The notes: generated by a model not told the origin, from the sequence alone. A stretch of DNA of 64,000 nucleotides from Roseivirga sp. 4D4 (GCF_001747095.1 NZ_MDGP01000001.1:1161001-1225000), one strand, 5' to 3'; shown: positions 42,253 through 52,689, numbered from the stretch's first letter. Made by a program: numbers and translations.

Positions 42253-44667
42253 TTATTCAGTCTGTAATACATCAATTGGATTGAACCTCGCAGCCTTCAG
42301 CACATGGAATACTGAAGAAACAAAAGCTAAGATAAGGCATATAATCAGCACTAAGACCGGTGTCCACCATAAGTAGGAAATCCTGAATGAGAACTGAGCC
42401 AGCCATTGATCAGTCAGATAATAAGCGATTGGCAATGCGATAAGGTTGCCAATGATGACAAGTTTTGCGAAATCAAACACCAGAAGTTTTACCATAGAAA
42501 GAATACTAGAACCAAGCACCTTCCTAATGCCAATTTCTTTCAACCTACTTTGGATAGTAAATGAAACAAGGCCAAGCAAGCCGAAAACAGAAATTAAAAT
42601 CGATAGACCTACAAAAATATTGAAGGTTTTCAGAAATGAACTTTCATTTTGATGACGATTCTCAAGCTTGTCTTCGACCAGCCCCCATTGGAAAGGTACT
42701 CCCGGGAAAGTATTTGAAAACATCTCTTCTATTTTAGGTACTATTCGTGATATCTCCGAAGACTGGATTTTCACGGAAAGCATATCAATTTCACGACTGA
42801 TCTTAATAAAGGCAGTAGGTTTAAAAGGCTCCTTAAGTGACTCTTGATGATAATTAGCCACCACTCCTAAGACGCTTAAAGTGTCGATACCAAGGAAAAC
42901 AATCTTCCTATTCAAAGCTTTTTCAGCCTCTGAGAAGCCATACAAAGCCAAGGCGCTTTCGTTGATTATAACGGATAAGCTATCCGAATCCCTTTCATAG
43001 CCTCTACCTGCCAAAAATTCCATACCGTAAAGCGTAGTAAAGTCGTTACCAACAGTTGCCTTAAACACCAGTGCATTTTCGGGATCTTCAGAATTTTCTC
43101 CCAACAGCGAAGAGCTTCCTCTCCATCCTATTTGCATTCCCGGTACATCAGAAGATAATGCTACCCTTTCAACTCCAGATATTCCGGTGAGCTGAGTCTT
43201 TAGGCTTTGAATTTTATTTATATATACAGCATCGCTGCCTGTGAAATTAGGAGCGTTAATAGCAAGAATCTCATTTGTATTGATACCAATAGGTCGATTA
43301 TTCATAGCCTCAATTTGATGATAGACCATAGTGGAGAAAGTCATAAGTGTGGCTGAAGCCAAAAATTGCCATGAAACAATTATCCTTCGTATTCTTCCTG
43401 AGTTCTTCTGAGATACCGATTTCAGCGCCTCCAGTATATCAAATTTGGAAATAAGCAATGCTGGATAAACACCTGAGAAAAAGGTACTAGCAACCCATAT
43501 TGTAATCACTATAATCCAAAACTCAGTTGTTGTTAAAAAGGAGACCGGAAAATTAGTCTCTGTTAAGTTCCCAATACCTGGTGAGAAGAGAACAATCAGG
43601 ACAATCGCGAGCAAAACAGCGCATAAGTTTATAAACAGGGCCTCAACAAAGAATTGCCATCTTAATTCGGTCTTTGAAGAACCTAAGGTCTTACGTATAC
43701 CCACCTCCTTGCCTCTTTGCACAGCTTTGGCCGTGTAGAGGTTGATATAATTGACCCAGGCAATTAACAGGACAACCCCGGAAATTAGTATCAGAATCAA
43801 TACTGCCTGAAAATCTCCATTTTCACCTAACTCTTGATTGACATTTGAGTGTAAATGGATGTCAGTCAGCTTGACCAAATCAAAATCTACCACTTTGCTA
43901 CCTCGTCCATCACCACGATATCTATCAATAAATTCAGGTATTTGTGCCTCTAGCAATTTCGGATCTGTACCTTCTGCCAGCTTAATGTATGTCACATAAT
44001 CAAACCATCTCCAATTCGCCTCAAGATCATGGTTTAGTAACAACCTCTGAGATAGCCATGACAGGTATATTTCACCTTTTAAATGAGAATTAAGCGACTT
44101 CTTAAATACACCTGTGATTAGTACCGTACGGGTTCCAGCAGTATTTCTCCACTCAACTGTTTTTCCAACCGCCTCTTGATCACCGAAAAGTTTCAACTTG
44201 ACCTTCTCCGAAATGACCGCTGTGTTTTTCTCAGATAACGCTGTTCTTGGGTTACCGACTCGTAAGTCTATACGAAACATATCAAAAAGAGAAGGTTCGG
44301 CATAAAAAATCTGTTCTTGTTTGAAATATTCATCTTCATATCTCAGTATTGCTCCACCGTAGGATTCCCCTAAGCGCGTTGCTTGTTCAACTTGTGGAAA
44401 GTCATTCACCATAGCTGGTCCAACACCACTAAAAATGGCCGCTCCTACATATGGCTCTTGTCCTTCCTCTGGCGTATAGACAAAATTGAGTCGATGAATT
44501 CTGGAAGCATCTGGATGATATTTATCAAAACTCAACTGAAAGCTTCCATATTGATAAATGATTAGAAAAACTGAAATGCCGATCGCCAGTCCGAATATGT
44601 TGAGTAAATAAAACTTTGGTGATTTATAAAGTTGCCTAAGTGTTGATATCAAATAATGTCTAATCAT
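42253..44667 (-). CDS. FtsX/MacB-type ABC transporter permease (solitary)
   Basis: An 804-residue protein of the two-domain type: first helix at about 20-42 (YLLNIFGLAIGISVFLII), MacB-type periplasmic core (45-240), FtsX helices with KEVGIRKTLGSS (near 325), a second helix and periplasmic core, and the final FtsX helices with KEIGIRKVLGSS (near 720) and the closing NPIDVLQTE. Known: such permeases act with a separate LolD/MacB-like ATPase in export, lipoprotein or cell-envelope stress functions; substrates are mostly unknown. No ATPase gene is near. It is divergent from the AraC regulator at 44828, which may control it. Confidence 0.85.
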   Translation of the reverse strand: MIRHYLISTLRQLYKSPKFYLLNIFGLAIGISVFLIIYQYGSFQLSFDKYHPDASRIHRLNFVYTPEEGQEPYVGAAIFSGVGPAMVNDFPQVEQATRLGESYGGAILRYEDEYFKQEQIFYAEPSLFDMFRIDLRVGNPRTALSEKNTAVISEKVKLKLFGDQEAVGKTVEWRNTAGTRTVLITGVFKKSLNSHLKGEIYLSWLSQRLLLNHDLEANWRWFDYVTYIKLAEGTDPKLLEAQIPEFIDRYRGDGRGSKVVDFDLVKLTDIHLHSNVNQELGENGDFQAVLILILISGVVLLIAWVNYINLYTAKAVQRGKEVGIRKTLGSSKTELRWQFFVEALFINLCAVLLAIVLIVLFSPGIGNLTETNFPVSFLTTTEFWIIVITIWVASTFFSGVYPALLISKFDILEALKSVSQKNSGRIRRIIVSWQFLASATLMTFSTMVYHQIEAMNNRPIGINTNEILAINAPNFTGSDAVYINKIQSLKTQLTGISGVERVALSSDVPGMQIGWRGSSSLLGENSEDPENALVFKATVGNDFTTLYGMEFLAGRGYERDSDSLSVIINESALALYGFSEAEKALNRKIVFLGIDTLSVLGVVANYHQESLKEPFKPTAFIKISREIDMLSVKIQSSEISRIVPKIEEMFSNTFPGVPFQWGLVEDKLENRHQNESSFLKTFNIFVGLSILISVFGLLGLVSFTIQSRLKEIGIRKVLGSSILSMVKLLVFDFAKLVIIGNLIALPIAYYLTDQWLAQFSFRISYLWWTPVLVLIICLILAFVSSVFHVLKAARFNPIDVLQTE

Positions 44668-44827
44668 ATTTAAAATCGTTTATCGAGTTTAAGTGAGTCA
44701 GGATTGAATATGACAGGATTTAAGAATACACTCTGACGAATTAATTAATCACTATACATATTTGGGAAAAGCTCGACCTTCGTCACCAGCCAGATGATTG
44801 AAGTCCTTATATTTCGAAAGAGCAGTT

Positions 44828-45835
44828 ATGGAACAAAGGGATATATTATTGATAGTATGTAGTCTGGGGGCAGCTCAAAGTTTCTTTTGGTCCCTATACT
44901 TAATGTCGATCAAGGAGCGCAATAAGAGCACCTTTCTTTTGAGCATTTTACTACTACTCATAGGCCTTCGGGTGGCAAAATCAACACTTTACCTCTTTAC
45001 AGATTCCATTGACATTGTAGTTATGAACATTGGTTTTAGTGCTCATTTCGCAACGGGACCATTACTTTGGCATTATTTAAGAAGGCAAGGAGGTCACAAG
45101 TTGACCCGAAGGAGCCTTGTGCATTATATACCTGCCTTATTAGTACTAGTTGCCGCTAATTGGCTAAGTCTGGAATCGTTTTGGTACAAAGGAGCATACA
45201 GCCTCTTGCTCATCCAATCACTGATCTATTTGACGCTTGCTATTTCTGACTTAAAAAAGCTCTTGCCAAAAATCTCTGGTGAGAAAAAAACTTGGATTCT
45301 ACTTTTACTTTTAGGCATTGGGGCATTTCTATTGGGATACTTCACCAATTATGTGCTTAGATTTAATCCCTATTATCTAGCTCCGCTCACCTATTCTTTT
45401 GTCATCTATTCTCTAAGCTTTTACCTTATTCGTCACTTAGCAAAAATTGTACAAGAGGGTGACAAGAAATATCGCAACCTTCATCTGTCGAAAGATGAAT
45501 TAATAGAATATGCGAATAGAATAAACTCTTACTTGAACGAAGGCACCCCTTATCTAGACAATGGGTTTACACTAGCAATACTTTCTGATCAAATCGCAGT
45601 ACCGAAACATATCCTCTCCGCTACTTTTAGCGAATTCTATAAAGTCAATTTCAACGACCATATCAATCATTTGAGAGTTGAAAGAGCTAAGCAAGCACTA
45701 ATCGATCAACCATATCTCACGGTTGCAAGCATTGCCTTTGATTGTGGTTTCAATTCGTTGTCTTCATTTAATCAGTCCTTTAAAAAGTTCACAAGGCAAA
45801 CGCCTTCGGCATATAGGAAGAGTATTCAAATTTGA
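44828..45835 (+). CDS. Membrane-anchored AraC-family regulator
   Basis: From the ATG at 44828 the protein has 335 residues; a TTG at 44798 would add ten residues. Seen: seven hydrophobic segments over residues 5-205 (for example ILLIVCSLGAAQSFFWSLYL, FLLSILLLLIGL), then a hydrophilic linker and the two helix-turn-helix units of AraC type at the C-terminus: PKHILSATFSEFYKVNF, then VASIAFDCGFNSLSSFNQSF and TRQTPSAYRKS. Known: AraC regulators with membrane sensory regions are common in Bacteroidota. Inferred: it senses a membrane or envelope signal and regulates the divergent permease gene, whose start is 160 bp away. Confidence 0.85.
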   Translation: MEQRDILLIVCSLGAAQSFFWSLYLMSIKERNKSTFLLSILLLLIGLRVAKSTLYLFTDSIDIVVMNIGFSAHFATGPLLWHYLRRQGGHKLTRRSLVHYIPALLVLVAANWLSLESFWYKGAYSLLLIQSLIYLTLAISDLKKLLPKISGEKKTWILLLLLGIGAFLLGYFTNYVLRFNPYYLAPLTYSFVIYSLSFYLIRHLAKIVQEGDKKYRNLHLSKDELIEYANRINSYLNEGTPYLDNGFTLAILSDQIAVPKHILSATFSEFYKVNFNDHINHLRVERAKQALIDQPYLTVASIAFDCGFNSLSSFNQSFKKFTRQTPSAYRKSIQI

Positions 45836-45863
45836 GCACCTAGAAATCTATCATTCTTTCAAC

Positions 45864-45871
45864 TATTTTTG
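45864..45871 (+). promoter_or_regulatory. Promoter -7 element for mnmA
   Basis: TATTTTTG fits the Bacteroidota -7 element TAnnTTTG, 36 bp before the mnmA start. No convincing -33 element is visible, so confidence is moderate. Confidence 0.4.
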
Positions 45872-45907
45872 CAGAATCATTGTTAAGCTTCGTAATCGGA
45901 GAAAATC

Positions 45908-47110
45908 ATGGGAAAAAGAGTAGTTGTTGGGCTTTCAGGCGGGGTTGATTCAAGTGTTACTGCACACTTGCTGATTGAGCAAGGATATGAGGTAATTGCG
46001 ATGTTTATGCGCAATTGGGTGGACGACTCTGTCATTATTTCTGAAGAATGTCCGTGGGTGGAAGATAGTAACGATGCTTTAGCCGTGGCTGAAAAGCTAG
46101 GCATCCCCTTTCATGTGATCGACCTGAGTGAGCAGTACAAAGAACGTATTGTTGACTATATGTTCGATGAGTATGAAAAAGGCAGAACACCTAACCCAGA
46201 CATCCTCTGTAACAGAGAGGTGAAATTCGACATCTTCTTAAAGGCGGCTATGAAGCTTAAAGCGGATTTTGTAGCTACAGGACATTACGTTCAGAAGGAA
46301 ACGATTATCAAAGACGGTCAGGAAGTTCACAGGCTATTAGCCGGTGCTGATCAAAATAAGGATCAAAGTTATTTCCTTTGTCAACTTAATCAGGAGCAAC
46401 TTTCAAAGGCCCTCTTCCCTATCGGACATTTGCAAAAGTCTGAGGTTAGGGAGATTGCTAAGTCTCTTGATCTGGTGACTGCTGAAAAGAAGGATTCACA
46501 GGGGCTTTGCTTTATAGGTAAAGTGAGGCTTCCGGACTTTTTGCAGCAGCAACTGGCACCGAAAACCGGTGAGATAAGAGAGCTCGCATCTAGTGCTGAT
46601 AACTTCGGTACATATAACCCCGAGGTAAGCATTGACACTGAAGAAAAGCATGAGTCTCTTGTGGCATTGACCACTCCCTATACTTATAGTCCAGATGATG
46701 GAAAGTTAGTGGGTGAACACAATGGTGCGCATTATTTCACTATAGGACAAAGAAAAGGGCTAGCCGTTGGCGGTACACCAGAACCTTTGTTTGTGATTGA
46801 AAAGGATACCAAGAACAACGTGATCTATACGGGGCAAGGTGAAAATCACCCCGGACTATTGAGAAAGGGACTCTTTGTCTCCAATGAAAACATTCATTGG
46901 GTCAGAGAAGACCTCAAACTCACGATTGGCGAATCTAAAAAGTACCAAGCCAGAATCCGGTACCGCCAGCCTCTTGAGAGTGCCGAGCTATTTCTGGAAC
47001 CAGATGGCCTCTATGTCATTTTTGATGAGCATCAGAAGGGAATTGCTCCTGGACAATTTGTTGCTTGGTATGACGGCAATGAATTAGTGGGTTCTGGGGA
47101 AATTTCCTAA
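45908..47110 (+). CDS. mnmA: tRNA-specific 2-thiouridylase MnmA
   Basis: A 400-residue protein. Seen: the ATP-pyrophosphatase P-loop [12 protein letters not shown] (residues 9-20), the first catalytic cysteine C101 in [20 protein letters not shown], and the second cysteine C201 in [24 protein letters not shown] marks the C-terminal domain. The [20 protein letters not shown] stretch and the insertion after residue 215 are as in Bacteroidota orthologues. Reaction: ATP-dependent thiolation of U34 in tRNA-Lys, -Glu and -Gln using sulfur from a persulfide relay. A single-gene transcript is likely, with the promoter element at 45864. Confidence 0.97.
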   Translation: MGKRVVVGLSGGVDSSVTAHLLIEQGYEVIAMFMRNWVDDSVIISEECPWVEDSNDALAVAEKLGIPFHVIDLSEQYKERIVDYMFDEYEKGRTPNPDILCNREVKFDIFLKAAMKLKADFVATGHYVQKETIIKDGQEVHRLLAGADQNKDQSYFLCQLNQEQLSKALFPIGHLQKSEVREIAKSLDLVTAEKKDSQGLCFIGKVRLPDFLQQQLAPKTGEIRELASSADNFGTYNPEVSIDTEEKHESLVALTTPYTYSPDDGKLVGEHNGAHYFTIGQRKGLAVGGTPEPLFVIEKDTKNNVIYTGQGENHPGLLRKGLFVSNENIHWVREDLKLTIGESKKYQARIRYRQPLESAELFLEPDGLYVIFDEHQKGIAPGQFVAWYDGNELVGSGEIS

Positions 47111-47187
47111 ACCGACAAGACCTATATTTTCTGATCTATTAAACTTTCTCGGCACTTAATTGTCTTAGACTTAACAAACCTAAGATC

Positions 47188-47583
47188 ATGAGAAAGACAT
47201 TTTTATTAATGAGTATGCTTTTGTTTATAGGCATGGCAGCTCAGGCCCAGAGAGGCGGAGGTCAAAGAGGACAAAGAATGAGTCCTGAAGAAGCAGCTAA
47301 GGCCCAAGCTGAGAATTTCCAGGAACAATTTGGATTGTCAGATGACCAATACAAGAAAACTTATGATGTGCTGCTAGCAACAGGAAAAGCACGCACTGAA
47401 AAGCTCCAGGAAATGAGGGCAAGTGGCGATAGAACTGGAATGCGTGATGTAATAACCAAGTTTCAGGAAGAAAGCGATAAGAAATTAAAAGCCATTTTCA
47501 ATGAGAAGCAATGGGCTTCTTATGAAAAGTGGAAAGAAGAAAGGGCTGCTCAACGAGGAGCCAGACGCGGTGGTGGAAACTAA
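47188..47583 (+). CDS. Small secreted Spy/CpxP-like helical protein
   Basis: A 131-residue protein with a signal peptide ending AAQAQ, followed by RGGGQRGQRMSPEEAAKAQ, a helical middle (EQFGLSDDQYKKTYDVLLAT, then VITKFQEESDKKLKAIF) and a basic Gly/Arg-rich tail (RAAQRGARRGGGN). Known: small periplasmic proteins of this type in Bacteroidota are abundant and recall Spy/CpxP chaperones by their LTxxQ-like helices, although no clear LTxxQ pair is present. Function unknown; perhaps envelope stress or metal response. It is followed by the terminator at 47614 and lies opposite the permease array. Confidence 0.7.
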   Translation: MRKTFLLMSMLLFIGMAAQAQRGGGQRGQRMSPEEAAKAQAENFQEQFGLSDDQYKKTYDVLLATGKARTEKLQEMRASGDRTGMRDVITKFQEESDKKLKAIFNEKQWASYEKWKEERAAQRGARRGGGN

Positions 47584-47613
47584 CCGTTTTGCTTAGTATG
47601 TTTTTGGTTGTAA

Positions 47614-47652
47614 AAAAGCCCCGCCCCGAAACTTCGGGGGTCGGGGCTTTTT
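47614..47652. terminator. Bidirectional nested hairpin terminator
   Basis: AAAAGCCCCG (47614-47623) pairs with CGGGGCTTTT (47642-47651), and CCCCGAA/TTCGGGG forms an inner hairpin. T-runs exist on both strands, so it can stop both the small-protein gene and the opposite permease gene. It resembles the element at 41471. Confidence 0.8.
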
Positions 47653-47670
47653 GTTTGTCTCTGTTGAGTA

Positions 47671-50127
47671 CTACTCGTATCGCAAGGACTTCACTGGGTT
47701 TTCATTGGCAGCCTTTATGGCCTGAGTTGCCACTGTGATCAATGCCACAGCTAAGAGTAAGACAGCCGGTACAATGAACAGTAATGCTGAAAGATCAATT
47801 CTATAAGCATAACCCGATAGCCACTCATTCATTCCGAAATAAGCGATCGGCAAAGCGAGCACAATTGCAATCATGATGAGTTTCAAGAAGCTAGAAGAAA
47901 GCAGTTGAATAATCGTCATCACACTCGCGCCCAGCACTTTTCTAATTCCAATCTCTTTAATACGCTGCTGTACTTCGTACAAGACTAGACCGAATAAGCC
48001 GAGAACTGCAACAAAAATCGTTATCCCAGCAAATGTTGTGAAAACAGATCCAAACTGTCTGTCCGCCTGATATTGTTTTTCAAAGCTTTCATCAAGGAAG
48101 AAGTAATCAAAGTCACTTGAAGGATATACACCTCGGTAAGCCCCCTCAACGTCTTTCAAGAGTGTTTTGTAACTCTCTCCAGGATTTTCTCCCCCGTTAA
48201 CCTTAATCGATACATAGCTGGTTGAATAAGCATTCTTGTCAAACCAAAGCATTGTAGGATCCACCTTCGTCTTTAGAGAATGGTGATTGTAGTCGGCAAT
48301 TACACCAACAATAGTCGATACGATTCCAAAGCGATTGATTTTGGACCCAACTGCCTCTTCATTTGACTCAAAGCCAAAGGCTTTTCTGCCCGTTTCATTA
48401 ATGATAACTCCTTCATAAAGACTGTTTCTTTCTGGTACCAGTTGCTCTAGGTTGCTATCAAAAGCCCTTCCTGCAAGAATATCGAATTCAAACGTTGGTA
48501 TGAAATCTTCATCCACTCGATAAAATGACCAATTAATCCCATCACCAATGTTGCCTTCTATGGTAGTCATTCCTGTAGTGGTATTCATATCAATAGTACC
48601 TTGACCAAATACCGTCTCGGAATATGTAACAGCTGAGACTTGGGCTATTTTCTTAAGCTCAGACTTAAAAGTATTTCGCTTAGAGACTTGTGCTTCATCA
48701 TCTTCGGACAGAATTGGGGCCTTTATCACTATAGTTTGATCTATGTTCACACCCAAAGACTGTGAACGCATGTGATTTACCTGGTTGTAAATGGTAACGG
48801 TACCAACCAACAAAAGCATAGTGATCATGAACTGGAAGACAACCAATCCTTTACGAAGGATCAAACCACCTTTCGAATCCTTCAGGCGACCTGTTAACAC
48901 CGCCAGCGGACGATAGTTTGATAGCACCAAAGCCGGATAAATACCCGAAGCGATTGAACCAAAAAAGAAGATACCTACGACCTGCATCAATAGATCAGGC
49001 TCACTAAAAACATTGAATGATAGAGATACTCCGGCAAGATCATTGAAAAACGGTAGGACACCTTGAATACAAGTGATCGTCAATACTAAGGCTAGAAAGT
49101 TTAGCATAAACGACTCCAACAAGAATTGCACAATCAACGATTGCTTATTGGAGCCCAAGACTTTTCGAACACCTACCTCCTTGCCTCGCTCCATGGCTCT
49201 AGCTGTAGAAAGGTTGATGTAGTTTACCCATGCAATCAACAAGACAAAACCAGCAACTACTAACAAGATATTTACTATAGACTGACTTCCATTGACATCA
49301 GCCTCATATGTTTTATCGGAGTTGAGGTGAATTTCTGTCAAAGGCTGAATCTCCAGACTATCTCCTCTGTCTTCAAAACTTCCTGTTTTGGAGTAGTATG
49401 AGGTATTGAAGCGCCTTTTGAAATCCTGATCCAAGGGCTTATTTGCCAGTACATACAAGAACTCATTATTGCCTCCAAACTCCTCGTACTTACTGCCCAT
49501 GTACTTAACCGCAGACTCATAGGAACCCAGTACATCGAACTTCAAATGCGCATTCTCTGGTACATCTTTAACCACTCCCTTGACCATCATAGGAACCTCT
49601 GCTCCTCCTGGTACTACCGTCAACATCTTACCAACCGGATCTTCATCTCCGAAGTATTTCTTGGCGGCACTTTCCGTCAATACCAAGGCGTCAGGGTCGT
49701 TAAGTGCAGTCTCAACATCTCCACTGATCATTTGCCAATCAAAAATTTTCAACCAAGCTGGGTTTGCCCAGTAGAGCCTATCCTCGTTATAAGCTCTATC
49801 ACCATTTTTCAAAAGCATTCGACCAAAATGTCTTGCCATGGCGTAGTCTTCGATTTCAGAAAATTCCTCCTTAGCCAGTAAACCGGCACCAGGATAACAT
49901 TGTGCATCAGCAATCTGGAAGTCTGTCCCATTATACAAATCGACAGTGATTCGATAGATATCATCTGCATTGCTATGGAACTTATCATAGCTCATTTCAT
50001 AACGAGCATATGTCAAGATGAGCAGGCAGACTGTCATGCCTACTGTTAGGCCTAAAATATTGATGAATGTGAAGGACTTTCTCTTTTGAAAGTTTCTTAA
50101 GGCTACAAAAAGGTGATTCTTAATCAT
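47671..50127 (-). CDS. FtsX/MacB-type ABC permease, last gene of the array
   Basis: From the ATG at 50127 (MIKNHLFVALRNFQK) the product has 818 residues; the upstream TTG at 50151 is not needed. Architecture: first helix at about 20-42 (FINILGLTVGMTVCLLIL), periplasmic core, FtsX unit with KEVGVRKVLGSN, second core, and the final FtsX unit with KEIGIRKVLGAS and NPVKSLRYE. Known and inferred role as for the other members: a permease that needs a separate ATPase. It is divided from the rest of the array by a gap of 144 bp holding a perfect terminator, so it probably has its own promoter. Confidence 0.87.
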   Translation of the reverse strand: MIKNHLFVALRNFQKRKSFTFINILGLTVGMTVCLLILTYARYEMSYDKFHSNADDIYRITVDLYNGTDFQIADAQCYPGAGLLAKEEFSEIEDYAMARHFGRMLLKNGDRAYNEDRLYWANPAWLKIFDWQMISGDVETALNDPDALVLTESAAKKYFGDEDPVGKMLTVVPGGAEVPMMVKGVVKDVPENAHLKFDVLGSYESAVKYMGSKYEEFGGNNEFLYVLANKPLDQDFKRRFNTSYYSKTGSFEDRGDSLEIQPLTEIHLNSDKTYEADVNGSQSIVNILLVVAGFVLLIAWVNYINLSTARAMERGKEVGVRKVLGSNKQSLIVQFLLESFMLNFLALVLTITCIQGVLPFFNDLAGVSLSFNVFSEPDLLMQVVGIFFFGSIASGIYPALVLSNYRPLAVLTGRLKDSKGGLILRKGLVVFQFMITMLLLVGTVTIYNQVNHMRSQSLGVNIDQTIVIKAPILSEDDEAQVSKRNTFKSELKKIAQVSAVTYSETVFGQGTIDMNTTTGMTTIEGNIGDGINWSFYRVDEDFIPTFEFDILAGRAFDSNLEQLVPERNSLYEGVIINETGRKAFGFESNEEAVGSKINRFGIVSTIVGVIADYNHHSLKTKVDPTMLWFDKNAYSTSYVSIKVNGGENPGESYKTLLKDVEGAYRGVYPSSDFDYFFLDESFEKQYQADRQFGSVFTTFAGITIFVAVLGLFGLVLYEVQQRIKEIGIRKVLGASVMTIIQLLSSSFLKLIMIAIVLALPIAYFGMNEWLSGYAYRIDLSALLFIVPAVLLLAVALITVATQAIKAANENPVKSLRYE

Positions 50128-50218
50128 GATATTTTGAGTTTTATCTGCCAAGTAATTTACAATACGTGTACCAAAACATTATACTACTGATTATCAATAA
50201 CATAGGTATTTTTCAACC

Positions 50219-50265
50219 AAAAAAAGCGTATCATGATGACACACTTTTGTTTCATCATGATACGC
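50219..50265 (-). terminator. Intrinsic terminator after the permease operon
   Basis: Read on the minus strand, GCGTATCATGATG and CATCATGATACGC are perfect 13-bp arms around a 14-base loop, followed by seven T residues. It lies just after the stop of the permease gene that ends at 50272, closing that transcription unit. Confidence 0.9.
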
Positions 50266-50271
50266 CTATTA

Positions 50272-52689
50272 CTACTCGTACCTAAGCGAATCAGCAGGAT
50301 TGGCAAAGGCTGCTTTAATCACCTGATATAAAATGGTCAACAGTGTCAAAGCAGAAACAATCACGACCGGAAGAATAAAAAGGACCATGGTTAAGCTCAT
50401 TCTGCTCGCAAAGCCGCTCAGCCATTGGTCTACAAAATAGTATCCAATCGGTAGTGCTATGACTGAAGCAAGTAGCATCAACAGCAAATACTCTCTTGTC
50501 AATAAGTAGAATATATTATTCACTGAGGCTCCAAGTACCTTTCTTATACTCACTTCCTTAGATCGCTGACCGATATTATACAGTGACAAGCCGAATAGAC
50601 CTAATGAAGTAATCACGATGGCCAACAGGGAGAAGAAAGTGAATATTTGACCAAATAATCTATCTGCCTTGTACTGACGATCAAAATAAGAGTCTAGAAA
50701 GAAGTAGTCGAAATGACTCGTTGCGAAACTTGCATTAAAAGCCTCTTGAACTCGTCCAATGGTAGCTTGCAGATTGCTGTCATTGATCTTTATGGAATAG
50801 AACTTATCCCGATTGCGATAGGTATAAATATGAGGCTCCGTTTCCGCTTTTAGGGACTGCTGACTGATATCAGCAACAATGCCCACCAAACGGTAAGGGG
50901 CTGTTTCATAATAAATGGTTTGGTTAATCCATTCATCAAGATTCTCCGTCCCCAAAAGCTCCTGAGCCGCTGATAAGCTTAGTACCAAAGCATTGGCATC
51001 GGCAAATTCTTTGGAAAAATTACGCCCATGGAGCACCTCAATTTCATATAAATCAATAAATGACTCATCGATTGCTATCTCTTTAGCATACAGCGCCTTA
51101 TCCTCTTCACCGGGCCCTAAGGCCACCCATCGCATATATGAGATCTCATAACCCGGAATTTCAGAAGAGGCGCTTATAGCGTTTACGTCACTCATTTGCC
51201 TTACACTGTTCATAAAAGCAGATTTGCTCAACGCTCGACCTTCTTCAGACATGAAGGGTTTTTTCACGACCAAGGTCCTGTCAATATTCATCCCTAGCGA
51301 CTCACTCTGTATATATTCTAGCTGCGCTTTGACGACAACCGTCCCCAAAATAAGAACCACTGCTATCACATACTGAAATACAGTTAAGCCTCTTCTCAGT
51401 TGAAGTCCCGACTTGCTCACTCTGGACCTCCCTTTTAAAACACTGGATATCTTCTGGCGCGAAAAGAGTACTGCCGGATAAAGTCCAAAGAGTAAGGAAC
51501 CTAGTGTGAAGAGTATGGCAAAGCCCAATGTCACCATAAGGTTATTGCCAGTGAAATAATTGACTTCAATACCAATCAGTGATTCGAAGAAGCTTCTGCT
51601 TAATTGAAGGACCGTGAGTGCTAAGGTCAGAGCAAAGAGGTTAACCAATAATGATTCTGACAAAAACTGCCCTATCAATTGTCTTCTGTACCCTCCCATA
51701 ACCTTTCGGATACCTACCTCCTTCGCTCGGTCTACCAACTTTGAAGTGCTCAGGTTGATATAGTTAACCCAGGCGATCACCATAATGAAGACACCAATGA
51801 TAGAAAGAAATGATACGGTGGATTTATTTCCGTTCGCTTCTAATTCAAAACTATGGTGCGAATTCAAGTGGATATCTGCAATGTTCTGAAACTTAAAGTA
51901 GATACCTTCCTCCTTATACCAGGCCTCTCCATGTTGACCTATTAAATCATTCATTTTTGGCTCCAGAGATGCCAAATCGGTGTTATCCATCAGCTTGGTA
52001 TAGGTATAGAAATTACCCCATCCAAAGCTTGTATCAAGCTCCCATTCCTTTGGTAAAGAGCTAAATGAACATAATATATCGAACTTGAAATGACTGTTGT
52101 CAGGTACATCCTCGAATACTCCAGTGACCAGGTAATCCACCTCCATGTTCTTAAATCTCAAGACCTTTCCAACTGCCTCGGCATCACCGAAGAACCGATT
52201 TGCAAATGACTTTGAAATGACCAACTCGTTCGGGTTAGCCAAAGAGCGAGAGCCCTCTCCCTCTAGCCAACTTAAAGTGAAAATATCTAGTGCATCATGA
52301 TCAGCAAAAAAAGCCTTTGGAATGTTGAAGGTCCTTGCCTGGCCTTCGCTTGAAAAGTGTGTGAAAGCAAAGGACTGGAAGATTTTATCGGACCCAATGA
52401 CTCTGGTAACATACTTGAATTCGGGAATTTCCCGCTTCAAGAGCGGAGTAATTCCTGGGAAGATAGAAGCCACTCCATCGTCCGGGTCTTCACCATCAGC
52501 GATACGATAAATCCTAAATATATCTTCCGTTTGTTGATGGTATGTGTCATAGCTTTTTTCAAAACTGACATACTTAAAGATCAAGAGACAGGCAACCATT
52601 GAAAGTGCCAGGCCTACCACATTAACCGTGGTAAAGACCTTATTCTTATTCAACTGTCTAAATGCGAAACGTATGTTAGATATAATCAT
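50272..52689 (-). CDS. FtsX/MacB-type ABC permease
   Basis: An 805-residue protein from the ATG at 52689 (a TTG at 52698 would add three residues). It has the family layout: first helix (FTTVNVVGLALSMVACLLIF), MacB-like core, AKEVGIRKVMGGYRRQ in the first FtsX unit, second core, SKEVSIRKVLGASVNN in the second and NPADSLRYE at the end. It is the last member before the terminator at 50219 and starts 16 bp after the preceding stop. Nothing distinguishes its substrate from that of its paralogues. Confidence 0.87.
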   Translation of the reverse strand: MIISNIRFAFRQLNKNKVFTTVNVVGLALSMVACLLIFKYVSFEKSYDTYHQQTEDIFRIYRIADGEDPDDGVASIFPGITPLLKREIPEFKYVTRVIGSDKIFQSFAFTHFSSEGQARTFNIPKAFFADHDALDIFTLSWLEGEGSRSLANPNELVISKSFANRFFGDAEAVGKVLRFKNMEVDYLVTGVFEDVPDNSHFKFDILCSFSSLPKEWELDTSFGWGNFYTYTKLMDNTDLASLEPKMNDLIGQHGEAWYKEEGIYFKFQNIADIHLNSHHSFELEANGNKSTVSFLSIIGVFIMVIAWVNYINLSTSKLVDRAKEVGIRKVMGGYRRQLIGQFLSESLLVNLFALTLALTVLQLSRSFFESLIGIEVNYFTGNNLMVTLGFAILFTLGSLLFGLYPAVLFSRQKISSVLKGRSRVSKSGLQLRRGLTVFQYVIAVVLILGTVVVKAQLEYIQSESLGMNIDRTLVVKKPFMSEEGRALSKSAFMNSVRQMSDVNAISASSEIPGYEISYMRWVALGPGEEDKALYAKEIAIDESFIDLYEIEVLHGRNFSKEFADANALVLSLSAAQELLGTENLDEWINQTIYYETAPYRLVGIVADISQQSLKAETEPHIYTYRNRDKFYSIKINDSNLQATIGRVQEAFNASFATSHFDYFFLDSYFDRQYKADRLFGQIFTFFSLLAIVITSLGLFGLSLYNIGQRSKEVSIRKVLGASVNNIFYLLTREYLLLMLLASVIALPIGYYFVDQWLSGFASRMSLTMVLFILPVVIVSALTLLTILYQVIKAAFANPADSLRYE

